Assembly: GCA_947624785.1 (NCBI GenBank)
Contig: CANQLV010000008.1
Span: 1 to 64,000, forward strand
Direction of reading: 5' to 3'
Length of the DNA stretch: 64,000 bases
From: Akkermansia muciniphila
GTDB taxonomy: Bacteria > Verrucomicrobiota > Verrucomicrobiia > Verrucomicrobiales > Akkermansiaceae
Shown: in pieces, positions 7,001 to 14,924 of the stretch
Layout: the number at the start of each line of letters is the position of its first letter
How positions within the stretch are numbered: the stretch's first letter is position 1
Notes under the pieces: model-generated
Databases searched by the model: none
What the model was told of the DNA's origin: nothing
Seen by the model: only the letters and a program-made list of their open reading frames with translations
Made by a program: the position numbers and the translations under genes

Positions 7001-9601
7001 GAGGCCCGTTCCCGGCTCGTCCAGAATCAGCATCTTGGGGCTGTTCGCGCCGGAACCGATCTGGTCCAGCAGGATTTTAGCCAGCTTCAGGCGCTGGTTT
7101 TCCCCGCCGGAGAGGGTGTTCAGCGGCTGCCCCAGGGTCAGGTGCCCCAACCCCACGCGCTGAAGCACGCCCAGCTTGGCGGCAATGCGGGAGGGTTTGG
7201 CCCCCTTTTCCGCGCTGAAGTAATCCAGCGCGGCGGCCACCGTCATTCCGAGCACGTCCGCAATGTTCCTGCCGTCGCGGTACACGCTCAGCACCTCACT
7301 CCCGTACCGGGAGCCGTGGCACAGCGGGCACTGCACGAAGATGTCTGAAAGGAACTGCATTTCCACCTTTTCACTTCCCATGCCCATGCAGCGCGGGCAG
7401 CGGCCGTCGCCGCTGTTGAAGGAGAAGAAGCCGGGCTTCATCCCGCGGGCGCGGGCCGTCTCCGTCTCTGCAAAAAGGGAGCGTATTTCTTCAAACACGC
7501 CGGCATAAACGGCAGGGGTGGAGCGAGGGGTCCGGACGATGGGGCTCTGGTCCACCATCACCACTTCATCCAGTTGTTCCCAGCCCTTGATGGATTTGAC
7601 AAGGGCGGGTTCATCCTCGCATACGGACCCTTTCTCCACCAGCGCGTTCAGGTACAGCACGTCGTGCGCAAGGGTGCTTTTTCCAGACCCGCTGACGCCG
7701 GTCAGGCAGGTGAAGACGCCCAGGGGCACCTTCACATCCAGCTTGTGCAGGTTGTGACGCGTGGCGCCGGATACGGTCAGGAATTGACGCGGCTTACGCC
7801 TCTTTTTAGGCACCGCGATGCGCCGCCTGCCGGAAAGAAAGGCCCCCGTCAGGGATTCCGCCACTTCTCCAATCCGGGCAGGTTCTCCGGAATAAACCAG
7901 CCTCCCCCCTTCCCGGCCGGAGCCGGGCCCCATGTCCACCAGGCTGTCCGCGGCGCGCATCACCGCTTCCTCATGTTCCACCACCACCAGCGTATTCCCG
8001 CGCTTTTTAAGCCGGTTCATGGCGGAGATCAAACGGGAGGTATCGCGGGGATGAAGCCCTACGGTGGGTTCATCCAGCACAAACAGGGTATCCGTCAGGG
8101 AAGCGCCCAGGCAGGTCGTCAGGCTCACGCGTTCAATCTCCCCGCCGGAAAGGGAGCGCGTGGGGCGGTCGGACGTCAGGTAGCCGAGCCCCACTTCATT
8201 CAGATATTCCAGGCGGCTTCTGAGTTCCGCCACGGCATGCTTCAAGCCGGGGTCTTCATCCGCGCGCGGCGTCACGTAACGGTCCACCCAGGCCAGAAGT
8301 TCATCCATGGGCATTCCGGAGAGTTCCGGCATGCTTCTGCCGCCCACCTTGAATTGCAGCGCTTCCGGCCTCAGCCGCAAGCCATGGCAGGAAGGGCATT
8401 CCTGATAGGTGCGGAAACGGCTCAGGTACACCCGCACGTGCATTTTATGCGTGCGGCTTTCCAGGTACCTGAAGAAGCCCGCTATGCCGTACCACAGGCC
8501 CTGTTCATACATCTCGTCAGGGTCCCCGCCATTTCGGTCCCCGTACAGCAGCCAATCCCGTTCCCACTGCTTCAAATCCTTCCACGGCACGTCCAGACGG
8601 ACTTTCCGGGCATTCTTGCGCCAGCCGCGCATCAGGTCCTTCTTGCATTCGGAAAACACCTTGCTTTCCCCTTCAAAAATATGGATGGCACCGTCATTGA
8701 CGCTGAGCTCCGGCTTGATGCACCGGTTGTAGTCAATGGTGATCACGCGGCCATAGCCGCGGCACTCCGGGCACGCCCCCAGGGGGGAGTTGAAGGAAAA
8801 CAGGCCGGGCCGCGGTTCCATCAGCGGGTACCAGTCCCCGCGGAATTTCATGGCGGGCAGCCAGATGCCGTCCACGCGGGGAATCACATGGGCCACGCCG
8901 CCGCCCAGGCGCATGGCCGTTTCCAGCGCTTCCAGCCTGCGCTCCCGCTGTTCTTCCGCCAGCTTCACGCGGTCCTGGATCACCAGCAAAGGGGCGCCTT
9001 CCTCCAGGGTCCATTCCTCGTCCTCCAGCCGGAGGGCCTCACCATGCGCAAAGGCGCGCAAATAGCCCTGGGCCACCAGATTCCTTTTCAGCGTGGGCAG
9101 GTCCACGGATTCGGGCCGCGCTACCTCCAGGCAAATCATCACTTCCGTTCCGGCGGGGAATTCCGCATGCAGTTTTTCATCAATGGAACCGGGCGTCTCC
9201 GGCCTGATCTCCCGGCCAATTTCCGGGTCAAAGCCCACGGCCAGCCGGGCGAAAACGAACTTCCAGTAATCATTCAGGCCCGTCATGGTTCCCACCGTGG
9301 AGCGGGACGTCCTGACGGAATTGCGCTGATGCAGGGCGATGGCCGGAAGGATGTTCTCCACGGCGTCCACGTCCGGCTTGTCCATGCGGTCCATGAACTG
9401 GCGCACGTACGGGGAAAAAGTTTCCATATAACGCCTCTGCCCTTCCGCATACAGCGTGTGCATGGCCAGACTCGTTTTTCCCGATCCGGAAGGTCCGGTC
9501 ACCACCGTCAAACGCCCCAGGGGAATGTCCACATCCACATTCTGCAAATTATGCTCACGGGCGCCGCGGATGCGGATGCACCCATCCTCACAATGACTCA
9601 T
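4070..9601 (-). CDS. uvrA: Excinuclease ABC subunit UvrA, tandem double-length form
   Basis: 1843 residues, about twice the usual 940. UvrA is the damage-recognition ATPase of nucleotide excision repair, working with UvrB and UvrC. Two complete UvrA copies are joined head to tail. Walker A loops lie near residues 40 (GPSGSGKTS), 637 (GVSGSGKST), 994 (GLSGSGKSS) and 1530 (GVSGAGKTS). ABC signatures lie near 484 (SLSGGEIERV), 830 (TLSGGENQRL), 1370 (TLSGGETQRI) and 1717 (TLSGGEAQRL). CxxC zinc-finger pairs are present in both halves. The first N-terminal zinc module (CPQCGVPVGK after the KLGQAY segment) is clear only in the second half, so the halves have diverged. Tandem UvrA of about 1800 residues is known from Chlamydiae and relatives. 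The gene is monocistronic, with a promoter at 9608-9636 and a strong terminator. Confidence 0.95.
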   Translation of the reverse strand: MSHCEDGCIRIRGAREHNLQNVDVDIPLGRLTVVTGPSGSGKTSLAMHTLYAEGQRRYMETFSPYVRQFMDRMDKPDVDAVENILPAIALHQRNSVRTSRSTVGTMTGLNDYWKFVFARLAVGFDPEIGREIRPETPGSIDEKLHAEFPAGTEVMICLEVARPESVDLPTLKRNLVAQGYLRAFAHGEALRLEDEEWTLEEGAPLLVIQDRVKLAEEQRERRLEALETAMRLGGGVAHVIPRVDGIWLPAMKFRGDWYPLMEPRPGLFSFNSPLGACPECRGYGRVITIDYNRCIKPELSVNDGAIHIFEGESKVFSECKKDLMRGWRKNARKVRLDVPWKDLKQWERDWLLYGDRNGGDPDEMYEQGLWYGIAGFFRYLESRTHKMHVRVYLSRFRTYQECPSCHGLRLRPEALQFKVGGRSMPELSGMPMDELLAWVDRYVTPRADEDPGLKHAVAELRSRLEYLNEVGLGYLTSDRPTRSLSGGEIERVSLTTCLGASLTDTLFVLDEPTVGLHPRDTSRLISAMNRLKKRGNTLVVVEHEEAVMRAADSLVDMGPGSGREGGRLVYSGEPARIGEVAESLTGAFLSGRRRIAVPKKRRKPRQFLTVSGATRHNLHKLDVKVPLGVFTCLTGVSGSGKSTLAHDVLYLNALVEKGSVCEDEPALVKSIKGWEQLDEVVMVDQSPIVRTPRSTPAVYAGVFEEIRSLFAETETARARGMKPGFFSFNSGDGRCPRCMGMGSEKVEMQFLSDIFVQCPLCHGSRYGSEVLSVYRDGRNIADVLGMTVAAALDYFSAEKGAKPSRIAAKLGVLQRVGLGHLTLGQPLNTLSGGENQRLKLAKILLDQIGSGANSPKMLILDEPGTGLHFADIEILLAVFRELVEQGHTLLVIEHNPEFIKSADYVIDLGPEGGAGGGHVVATGTPEEIVAAGKGYTGKYLRDVLEGRPSVYDPADAAVPESADMDIPEGVMALRGARHHNLKNVDLDVPRGEMTVLTGLSGSGKSSLAFDIFFAEGQRRFMDVMSPYARQFTEQLESPDIDRLTGLPPTVAIEQNMSRGGTKSTVGTVTEIWQFMRLLYAKLGQAYCPQCGVPVGKRSESEVVELVVRQLKKHGSLALLAPLVRGRKGHYADLARWAEGKGYEEMWVDGKLVPLSGFQPLDRYSSHDLDLVVSRPEASWTPEKLAGAVHAALEMGEGFLQVLPPGSSRPELMGTKLACASCGQSFPELEPYTFSFNSPRGWCPVCRGHGIVGKGKVKEDQAQSLLEAELKYDKELARQADDDKEVKTCPACQGVRLNEFARAVRLQGVTPGEIAALPAVAAAELVKEWKFEREEALIARDVVAEVTQRLNFLQRVGLGYLSLDRSATTLSGGETQRIRLASQLGSHLRGVLYVLDEPTIGLHPRDNELLLGTLDELKRRGNTLLVVEHDEDTMRRADRIVDMGPGAGIHGGRIMAQGTFDELAAMPDSVTGAALHHKPQHPYRGKRRRIPAKKDETAWLRVEGCRLHNLKDVNVAIPKGRLTVLTGVSGAGKTSLMTGTIRLAARQAIGDKLTREQKKLWKTSSGFDSIRMVYGVDQSPIGKTPRSTPATYVGFLDDIRTLFAQTADARRLGFDRGRFSFNTGQGNCESCKGTGMQKLEMDFLPPCYVPCETCRGKRYNAATLTVRYKGKTIADVLQMDFAEAAEFFESQPRISDPLKLLAETGLGYLTLGQASNTLSGGEAQRLKLVTELIKGRRVSRNALMKGKELPGDLYLIEEPSIGLHPRDVRLLIDVLHRLADQGNTVIVIEHNTEIMAEADYIIDMGPGPGEAGGTIVAEGTPEQIAKKNSPTAEYIRRELNPDGV

Positions 9602-9607
9602 AGAGTA

Positions 9608-9636
9608 ATTGTATCATCAATTTGGAATCATTCCAA
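9608..9636 (-). promoter_or_regulatory. uvrA promoter with a palindrome over the -35
   Basis: On the minus strand, TTGGAA (9631-9636) and TACAAT (9608-9613) are 17 bases apart. A perfect inverted repeat, TTGGAAT-N-ATTCCAA (9622-9636), covers the -35, so it could be an operator. The -10 ends six bases before the uvrA ATG, so the predicted transcript would start at the start codon. Confidence 0.55.
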
Positions 9637-9812
9637 GACAAGTACCTGTCATGAACCATGAGCCACCACACGGTTCCACCACAAAGACGGTCAAGAAAAA
9701 GTCTACGTCTATACTCTTTCTCCACTGATAGTCTGCCTCTTACCGTGTATGACACAGCCGAAACGCAAGAACATGCCGCTTCCCGTTTCATGCCCGTTGC
9801 CCAAGCGAAGGC

Positions 9813-10811
9813 TTACATGCTCATGCACGGGCATTCCTCATTTAATGCAGGTAAAATTTCTTCCTCCGGACAGGAACGGAAGTCTTCCGGAATCGGAGGT
9901 ACCATGGCCGGAGGACCGCCTTCCGGAATCCCCATGGAAGGCAGCCGCACGGGCAACATTTTTCCGGGGTGCCTGTTCCATGAATAAGACCGGCCATAAT
10001 CGTTCCCATCAATCCGGATGAGCACGGCCCTTCCGGCATGAATCATCTGGCTGTCCTGTTTGATCTCCACGTCTATCAATGCTCCTTTCAACGCGGAGCA
10101 TCGAATCTCCAAGGAGACGGAAGAAAACCTTTTCCGGCTCGTAACCGCGTACATGAATGGGGAAGGAAGAGAACTCCTTCCCCTTTCTTCCAAAGGGTAA
10201 CAATAATAGGTGATGGATTCTATGTCCGAAATCCACCTTCCATGAACATATTGTTCCCGGTCCGGCCTGAGCCAGGGAAACAGGTATTCCACGGAAGCAT
10301 CCAGAAGCGCCGTTTTCCTGTTCCTCAACGAAAGCCTCATCCATTTGAAAAACAACTGTTCATCATCACAATAACGGCGCAAGAGCCAATAGGCCCCCAG
10401 AACGTCCATGCATCGGTTGATGAGGACGGTGTTCTCACCGTTCCCTCCATCGTCCAGCCATGTTTCCTTCATCGCGCCGGAAGCGTTGCAAATCACATGG
10501 AAACGCAAAGAACGCTGCGGATCTACCCTATCCAGCATATCATCCAGAATATCCTTTTGCCGCGCCTCCACGATACACTCCGCCAGTGATAAAAACTCCC
10601 CCCCGTTCTCCAACCCATGAACCATAGTGGAAAATCCGGCATTTTCCAGCCGCACCATGCCCGCCTTCGGCAGGTAAGAAGCATCATGTTCCATCACCAG
10701 TCGCGTTCCCCGAATTTCATCGGGCATCCTCTTCTCCAGGATGCGGTACGCTGAAAAGCCGACGGCGCAAACGGCCAGCACCGCACATCCCATCCCCAAA
10801 AGAGGCTTCAT
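9813..10811 (-). CDS. Membrane-anchored or exported protein of unknown function
   Basis: About 332 residues from the ATG at 10811 (an upstream TTG at 10829 is in frame but less likely). The N-terminus MKPLLGMGCAVLAVCAVGFSAYRIL is a signal peptide or membrane anchor with a Cys in the hydrophobic part. The rest is soluble, with several Trp and Tyr, an RNRKTALLDASVEYLFPWLRP segment and a proline-rich end. I recognise no family. It lies on the same strand as the next upstream gene, a small lipoprotein, 94 bp away, so the two may be co-transcribed. The function is unknown, and location in the envelope is the only reasonable inference. Confidence 0.7.
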   Translation of the reverse strand: MKPLLGMGCAVLAVCAVGFSAYRILEKRMPDEIRGTRLVMEHDASYLPKAGMVRLENAGFSTMVHGLENGGEFLSLAECIVEARQKDILDDMLDRVDPQRSLRFHVICNASGAMKETWLDDGGNGENTVLINRCMDVLGAYWLLRRYCDDEQLFFKWMRLSLRNRKTALLDASVEYLFPWLRPDREQYVHGRWISDIESITYYCYPLEERGRSSLPSPFMYAVTSRKRFSSVSLEIRCSALKGALIDVEIKQDSQMIHAGRAVLIRIDGNDYGRSYSWNRHPGKMLPVRLPSMGIPEGGPPAMVPPIPEDFRSCPEEEILPALNEECPCMSM

Positions 10812-10904
10812 TCCGCCTTCATACCACAAGCAAGCGCCTCCGCACAGGAATTTCCGTTAACATTCAGATAACAATCCGACTCTGAACGGAACCTCTCGCC
10901 ATTA

Positions 10905-11282
10905 CTACTTATGTTTCTCCCACCCTCCCAAATTCATTCCGCACAGGGTGACATCCACGGAATCCGTCCCCTCAGGCCATGGGACAACAAGCCTGTAACC
11001 GTCCGCATAAGGCACCTTCCGGGAAGATCCGGGAGTGGAATGGGTATACAGAGCAATGTGCATTACATTCCCCTTCATGGAAACTTCCGCATACAAATCC
11101 CCGTGGTAATGGGAATCCAGTTCAAAATGCATGAAAAGGTTGCCATCCTCGTCAATCCCCTCGGACAGCAAATTCACTTCCTGCTGTTTTACGGCGCCGT
11201 TTTCCTGGCAGCCGGCCATGATGCAAACAGCCGGCAGAAAAAGGGCCAGCCCGGCGGAATGGAATACTCCGTACATGGTCAT
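10905..11282 (-). CDS. Small lipoprotein of unknown function
   Basis: 125 residues from the ATG at 11282. A longer frame to 11414 exists, but this start is chosen because it has the best ribosome binding site in the window (AGGAGAAAGGAGAGA just before ATGACCATG) and a proper lipoprotein signal peptide. The signal ends in IMAGC, with Cys25 the likely lipidated residue. The mature part is a short beta-rich domain of about 100 residues (FMHFELDSHYHGDLYAEVS and VDVTLCGMNLGGW). No family is recognised. It probably sits in the inner or outer membrane leaflet facing the periplasm, and it precedes the exported protein encoded at 9813-10811. Confidence 0.75.
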   Translation of the reverse strand: MTMYGVFHSAGLALFLPAVCIMAGCQENGAVKQQEVNLLSEGIDEDGNLFMHFELDSHYHGDLYAEVSMKGNVMHIALYTHSTPGSSRKVPYADGYRLVVPWPEGTDSVDVTLCGMNLGGWEKHK

Positions 11283-11408
11283 TCTCTCCTTTCTCCTATA
11301 CACTCCTACAGGGAAAAGGGAGAGGCAAGGAAAAACGGAAGGAAGGCAGAATGATGCCGCCCAAATCCAACCTATTACGTCATCATCAAAGCAAATGGAG
11401 GGCCGTGC

Positions 11409-11436
11409 TTGCAATTCTTCCGGCAGCCGCTAGTAT
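11409..11436 (+). promoter_or_regulatory. Possible secA promoter
   Basis: TTGCAA (11409-11414) and TAGTAT (11431-11436) are 16 bases apart, 59 bp upstream of the secA ATG. Each hexamer matches four of six consensus bases, so this is a weak prediction. Confidence 0.35.
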
Positions 11437-11495
11437 TTTTCGATTCTTAGACCGCTGAAAGCGACTCTACCTCGTCAATTTTCAACAAGACAAAG

Positions 11496-14400
11496 ATGAT
11501 TAAGTGGATTCTAACCAAGATTGTCGGTACCAAAAACCAGCGTGAAGTGCGCCGTCTGCGCCCCATTGTGGAACAAATCGTCTCCATTGAAGAATCATGG
11601 AACGGCAAGGGACAGGAGTTCCTGCTTGAAAAAACGAAGGAATGGCAGGGCTATCTTCACCGCTTCCTCCCCATGGAGCTTCCCCCCGTGCGCATTGTGG
11701 AAGCCGCTCCCAGGGAAGAGCTGGAGGAAATAGCCGCCAAGCTGAACGCACGCTTTGAATCCTTGAAAGACGAATTTGCCGCCCTCCCCACGGTGGAAGC
11801 CACTCCCGCCTCCATTGAAGAAGGGAAGGCCGCCTGGAACAACATCACCCCCCAGTTTGACAAGCTGCGCGAACGCTACCTGAACCAGATCCTGCCGGAA
11901 GCCTTTGCCGTCGTCAAACACGGCGCGCGCCTGCTCTGCGGAGAAGAACGCGATATCTGCGGACAAAGACAACTGTGGGACATGGTCCACTTTGACGTGC
12001 AGCTGCTGGGCGGCATCGCCCTGCACCGCGGCTACATTGCGGAAATGGCCACGGGGGAAGGCAAAACGCTTGTCGCCACCCTTCCCGTATACCTGAACGC
12101 GCTGACCGGCATGGGCGTGCACGTGGTAACCGTGAACGACTACCTGGCGCGCCGCGACTCCGAATGGATGGGCATGCTTTTCCAGTTCCTGGGGCTGACG
12201 GTCGGCTGCATCCAGAGCATGATGCCCTCCCAGCTACGCCGGGAGCAATACGCCTGTGACATCACCTACGGCACCAACGCCGAATTCGGCTTCGACTACC
12301 TGCGCGACAACGGCATGGCGACCTCCAAATCCGAGCAGGTGCAGCGCGGGCACTACTTCTCCATTGTGGACGAAGTGGACTCCATCCTTATTGACGAGGC
12401 CCGCACGCCCCTCATCATTTCCGGCCCCGCGGTCGTCACCCGGGAACAGCAGTACGATACCCTGCGCCCCGCCATTGAACGCGTGGTGAAGGCCCAGACG
12501 GACCTCTGCAACGAGCTGATGGCCCAGGCCCTGAAAGCCCAGGAGGAAGGCCGCACGGAAGAAGTGGGCCGCTGCCTGTTCAAGGTAAAGACGGGCCAGC
12601 CCCGCCACCGCGCCTTCCTGCGCGCCATGCAGGACCCCGAGTTGCGCCGCATCGTGGAAAAATATGAACTGACCCTCTACCAGGATACGCGCAAGAAGGA
12701 ACTCTACAAGCTGAAGGAGGAAATGTTCTTCACCGTGGATGAAAAGACCCATGACGCCGACCTGATGGAAAAAGGCCGTGAAGTCATCTCCCCCGGGCAC
12801 CCGGAAGACTTCGTGCTGCCGGACCTGGGTACCGCCTTTGCGGAAATGGATGAAGACCCCCGCATGACGGAAAAGGACAAGCTGCGCCGCAAGAATGAAC
12901 TGACCAAGCAGCTTGACGAAACGGGCGCACGCCTGCACACCACCTCCCAGCTGCTGAAAGCCTACTGCATTTACGAAAAAGACGTGGAATACGTCGTCAA
13001 GGAAGGCAAGGTCATCATCATTGACCAGAACACGGGCCGTGAAATGCCGGGACGCCGCTGGAGCGACGGACTGCACCAGGCTGTGGAAGCGAAGGAAGGC
13101 GTGGAAGTGGAACGTGAAAACCAGACTTACGCAACCATCACCATCCAGAACTACTTCCGCCTGTACAAGAAGCTGGCGGGCATGACCGGCACGGCGGAAA
13201 CGGAAGCCGCGGAGTTCCATGACATTTACAAGCTGGACGTTCTTCCCATCCCGACCAACCGCCCCTGCATCCGCAAGGACCAGAACGACCTCATCTTCAA
13301 ATCCCGCCGTGAAAAGTTCAATGCGGTGATCAACAAGATTCAGGAACTCCACGACAAGGGACAGCCCATCCTGATCGGTACGGCCAGCGTGGACGCTTCC
13401 GAAACGCTTTCCCGCATGCTCAAGAGGGCCAAAATCCCCCATGAAGTGCTGAACGCCAAAAACCACCAGCGCGAAGCGGAAATCGTATCCCTAGCCGGCA
13501 AGCGCGGAGCCGTCACCGTCTCCACCAACATGGCGGGCCGCGGTACGGACATCAAGCTGGGTGAAGGCGTAGCCGACCTTGGCGGCCTGTTCGTACTGGG
13601 TACGGAACGCCATGAATCCCGCCGCATTGACCGCCAGTTGCGCGGCCGATGCTCCCGCCAGGGGGATCCCGGCGCCTCCCAGTTCTTCATCTCCTTTGAA
13701 GACGACCTGATGCGCAACTTCGGCGCCGCGGAACGCATGACCAAGATGATGGAGCGCCTGGGCGTAGCCGACGGGGAGGCCCTGGAGCACAGCTTCCTGA
13801 ACAAATCCGTGGAATCCGCCCAGAAGCGGGTGGAACAGCGCAATTACATGTGGCGCAAGCACGTGCTGGACTACGATGACGTGATGAACAAGCAGCGCGA
13901 AATCGTGTACGGCTACCGGAATGAAGTGCTCTCCACGGAAAACCCGCGCGAAATGATTTACGACATTCTGGAAGAAGTGATCGCCACCCGCGCCCATGAA
14001 TTCCTGGATCCGGACTCGGAAGGCCTGACCCACGCGGACGAACTGCTCGCCTGGATGAACGCCTCCTTCCCGCTGGGCCTTACGGCGGACGCCGCCAAGC
14101 TGGAAGAACGGCCGATGGATGAAACCATCGCCTTCCTCATTGACAAGGTCAAAGCCACGTATGAAGACAAGGCCTCCCGCGAACGGCCGGAATACCTGGA
14201 CCACATGGAACGCCAGATCATTCTGGGGGCCATTGACAAAATGTGGCAGGAGCACCTGTACAACATGGACTCCCTGCGGGAAGGCGTGCGACTCCGCGCC
14301 CAGGGTCAGAAAGACCCCCTGGTGGAATACAAATCGGAAGCCTACGACCTGTTTGTGACCCTGATGGAAAGCATCAAGGGGGAAGCCATCGGCAACCTCT

Positions 14401-14849
14401 TCAAGAGCACGACCAATCTGGACGCCTTTGAAGACTTCCTGGCCAGCCTGCCCCAGTTTGATTCTTCCGATGAAAATCAGGAAGACGGCGCCAACCTGCC
14501 GGAAATAGGTTTTGACGGCATGCCCAGCGACCTGCTCTCAGCCCTGCGGGAACAAGTCTCCCGTGCGCGTGAACACCAGTCCGCACAACAGCCGGAACGG
14601 GAAGAAGCTCCAGCCGTCATTTCCGACGCCACCACCATCGGGGAAGGCTATCAGCCCGCTGTGGCGGAACCCAAGCTGGTCATGCCCAGGCGCAAGGTCA
14701 GCGTCGTGCTCCGCAAGGAGGGAGCCGCCCAGGCGCCGGCGGAAACGCCTGCCGCCGGTGAGGAAGAAGAAATCGCCGTCACTCTTGACTCCCAGGACTT
14801 CGCGGAAACCATGGACAACCGGGATTCCGCCGATACCCGCACGTTCTAA
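11496..14849 (+). CDS. secA: Preprotein translocase ATPase SecA
   Basis: 1117 residues, about 200 longer than the E. coli protein. SecA drives export of unfolded preproteins through SecYEG. Walker A (MATGEGKTLVATL) is near residue 185 and the DEAD-like box (VDEVDSILIDEARTPLIISG) near 290. The helicase-like second domain carries NMAGRGTDIKLG and the ERHESRRIDRQLRGRCSRQGDPG motif. An insertion of roughly 130-150 residues follows the IISGP segment (about residues 310-460), as in the longer SecA of several non-proteobacterial phyla. The C-terminus is acidic and Pro/Ala-rich and lacks the usual Cys-rich SEC-C zinc motif. The start has no Shine-Dalgarno sequence. A hairpin follows the stop. Confidence 0.97.
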   Translation: MIKWILTKIVGTKNQREVRRLRPIVEQIVSIEESWNGKGQEFLLEKTKEWQGYLHRFLPMELPPVRIVEAAPREELEEIAAKLNARFESLKDEFAALPTVEATPASIEEGKAAWNNITPQFDKLRERYLNQILPEAFAVVKHGARLLCGEERDICGQRQLWDMVHFDVQLLGGIALHRGYIAEMATGEGKTLVATLPVYLNALTGMGVHVVTVNDYLARRDSEWMGMLFQFLGLTVGCIQSMMPSQLRREQYACDITYGTNAEFGFDYLRDNGMATSKSEQVQRGHYFSIVDEVDSILIDEARTPLIISGPAVVTREQQYDTLRPAIERVVKAQTDLCNELMAQALKAQEEGRTEEVGRCLFKVKTGQPRHRAFLRAMQDPELRRIVEKYELTLYQDTRKKELYKLKEEMFFTVDEKTHDADLMEKGREVISPGHPEDFVLPDLGTAFAEMDEDPRMTEKDKLRRKNELTKQLDETGARLHTTSQLLKAYCIYEKDVEYVVKEGKVIIIDQNTGREMPGRRWSDGLHQAVEAKEGVEVERENQTYATITIQNYFRLYKKLAGMTGTAETEAAEFHDIYKLDVLPIPTNRPCIRKDQNDLIFKSRREKFNAVINKIQELHDKGQPILIGTASVDASETLSRMLKRAKIPHEVLNAKNHQREAEIVSLAGKRGAVTVSTNMAGRGTDIKLGEGVADLGGLFVLGTERHESRRIDRQLRGRCSRQGDPGASQFFISFEDDLMRNFGAAERMTKMMERLGVADGEALEHSFLNKSVESAQKRVEQRNYMWRKHVLDYDDVMNKQREIVYGYRNEVLSTENPREMIYDILEEVIATRAHEFLDPDSEGLTHADELLAWMNASFPLGLTADAAKLEERPMDETIAFLIDKVKATYEDKASRERPEYLDHMERQIILGAIDKMWQEHLYNMDSLREGVRLRAQGQKDPLVEYKSEAYDLFVTLMESIKGEAIGNLFKSTTNLDAFEDFLASLPQFDSSDENQEDGANLPEIGFDGMPSDLLSALREQVSRAREHQSAQQPEREEAPAVISDATTIGEGYQPAVAEPKLVMPRRKVSVVLRKEGAAQAPAETPAAGEEEEIAVTLDSQDFAETMDNRDSADTRTF

Positions 14850-14870
14850 AACACTACGCATCACTTACAG

Positions 14871-14904
14871 GACGGAGGAAACGGGTACAGCCGTTCCCTC
14901 CGTC
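14871..14904 (+). terminator. Hairpin between secA and the ArgA-like gene
   Basis: A 14-bp stem (GACGGAGGAAACGG at 14871-14884, paired with 14891-14904 through one non-Watson-Crick pair) has a six-base loop. It is 21 bp past the secA stop and 20 bp before the next start codon. The T run is poor, so it may be a weak terminator or an mRNA processing/stability element. Confidence 0.5.
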
Positions 14905-14924
14905 TTCAAGCTTCCGGGCCGCCC

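Noticed and set aside
4235..9661. Several long plus-strand frames across uvrA
   Set aside because: All are antisense shadows of uvrA, whose four ABC modules are unambiguous.
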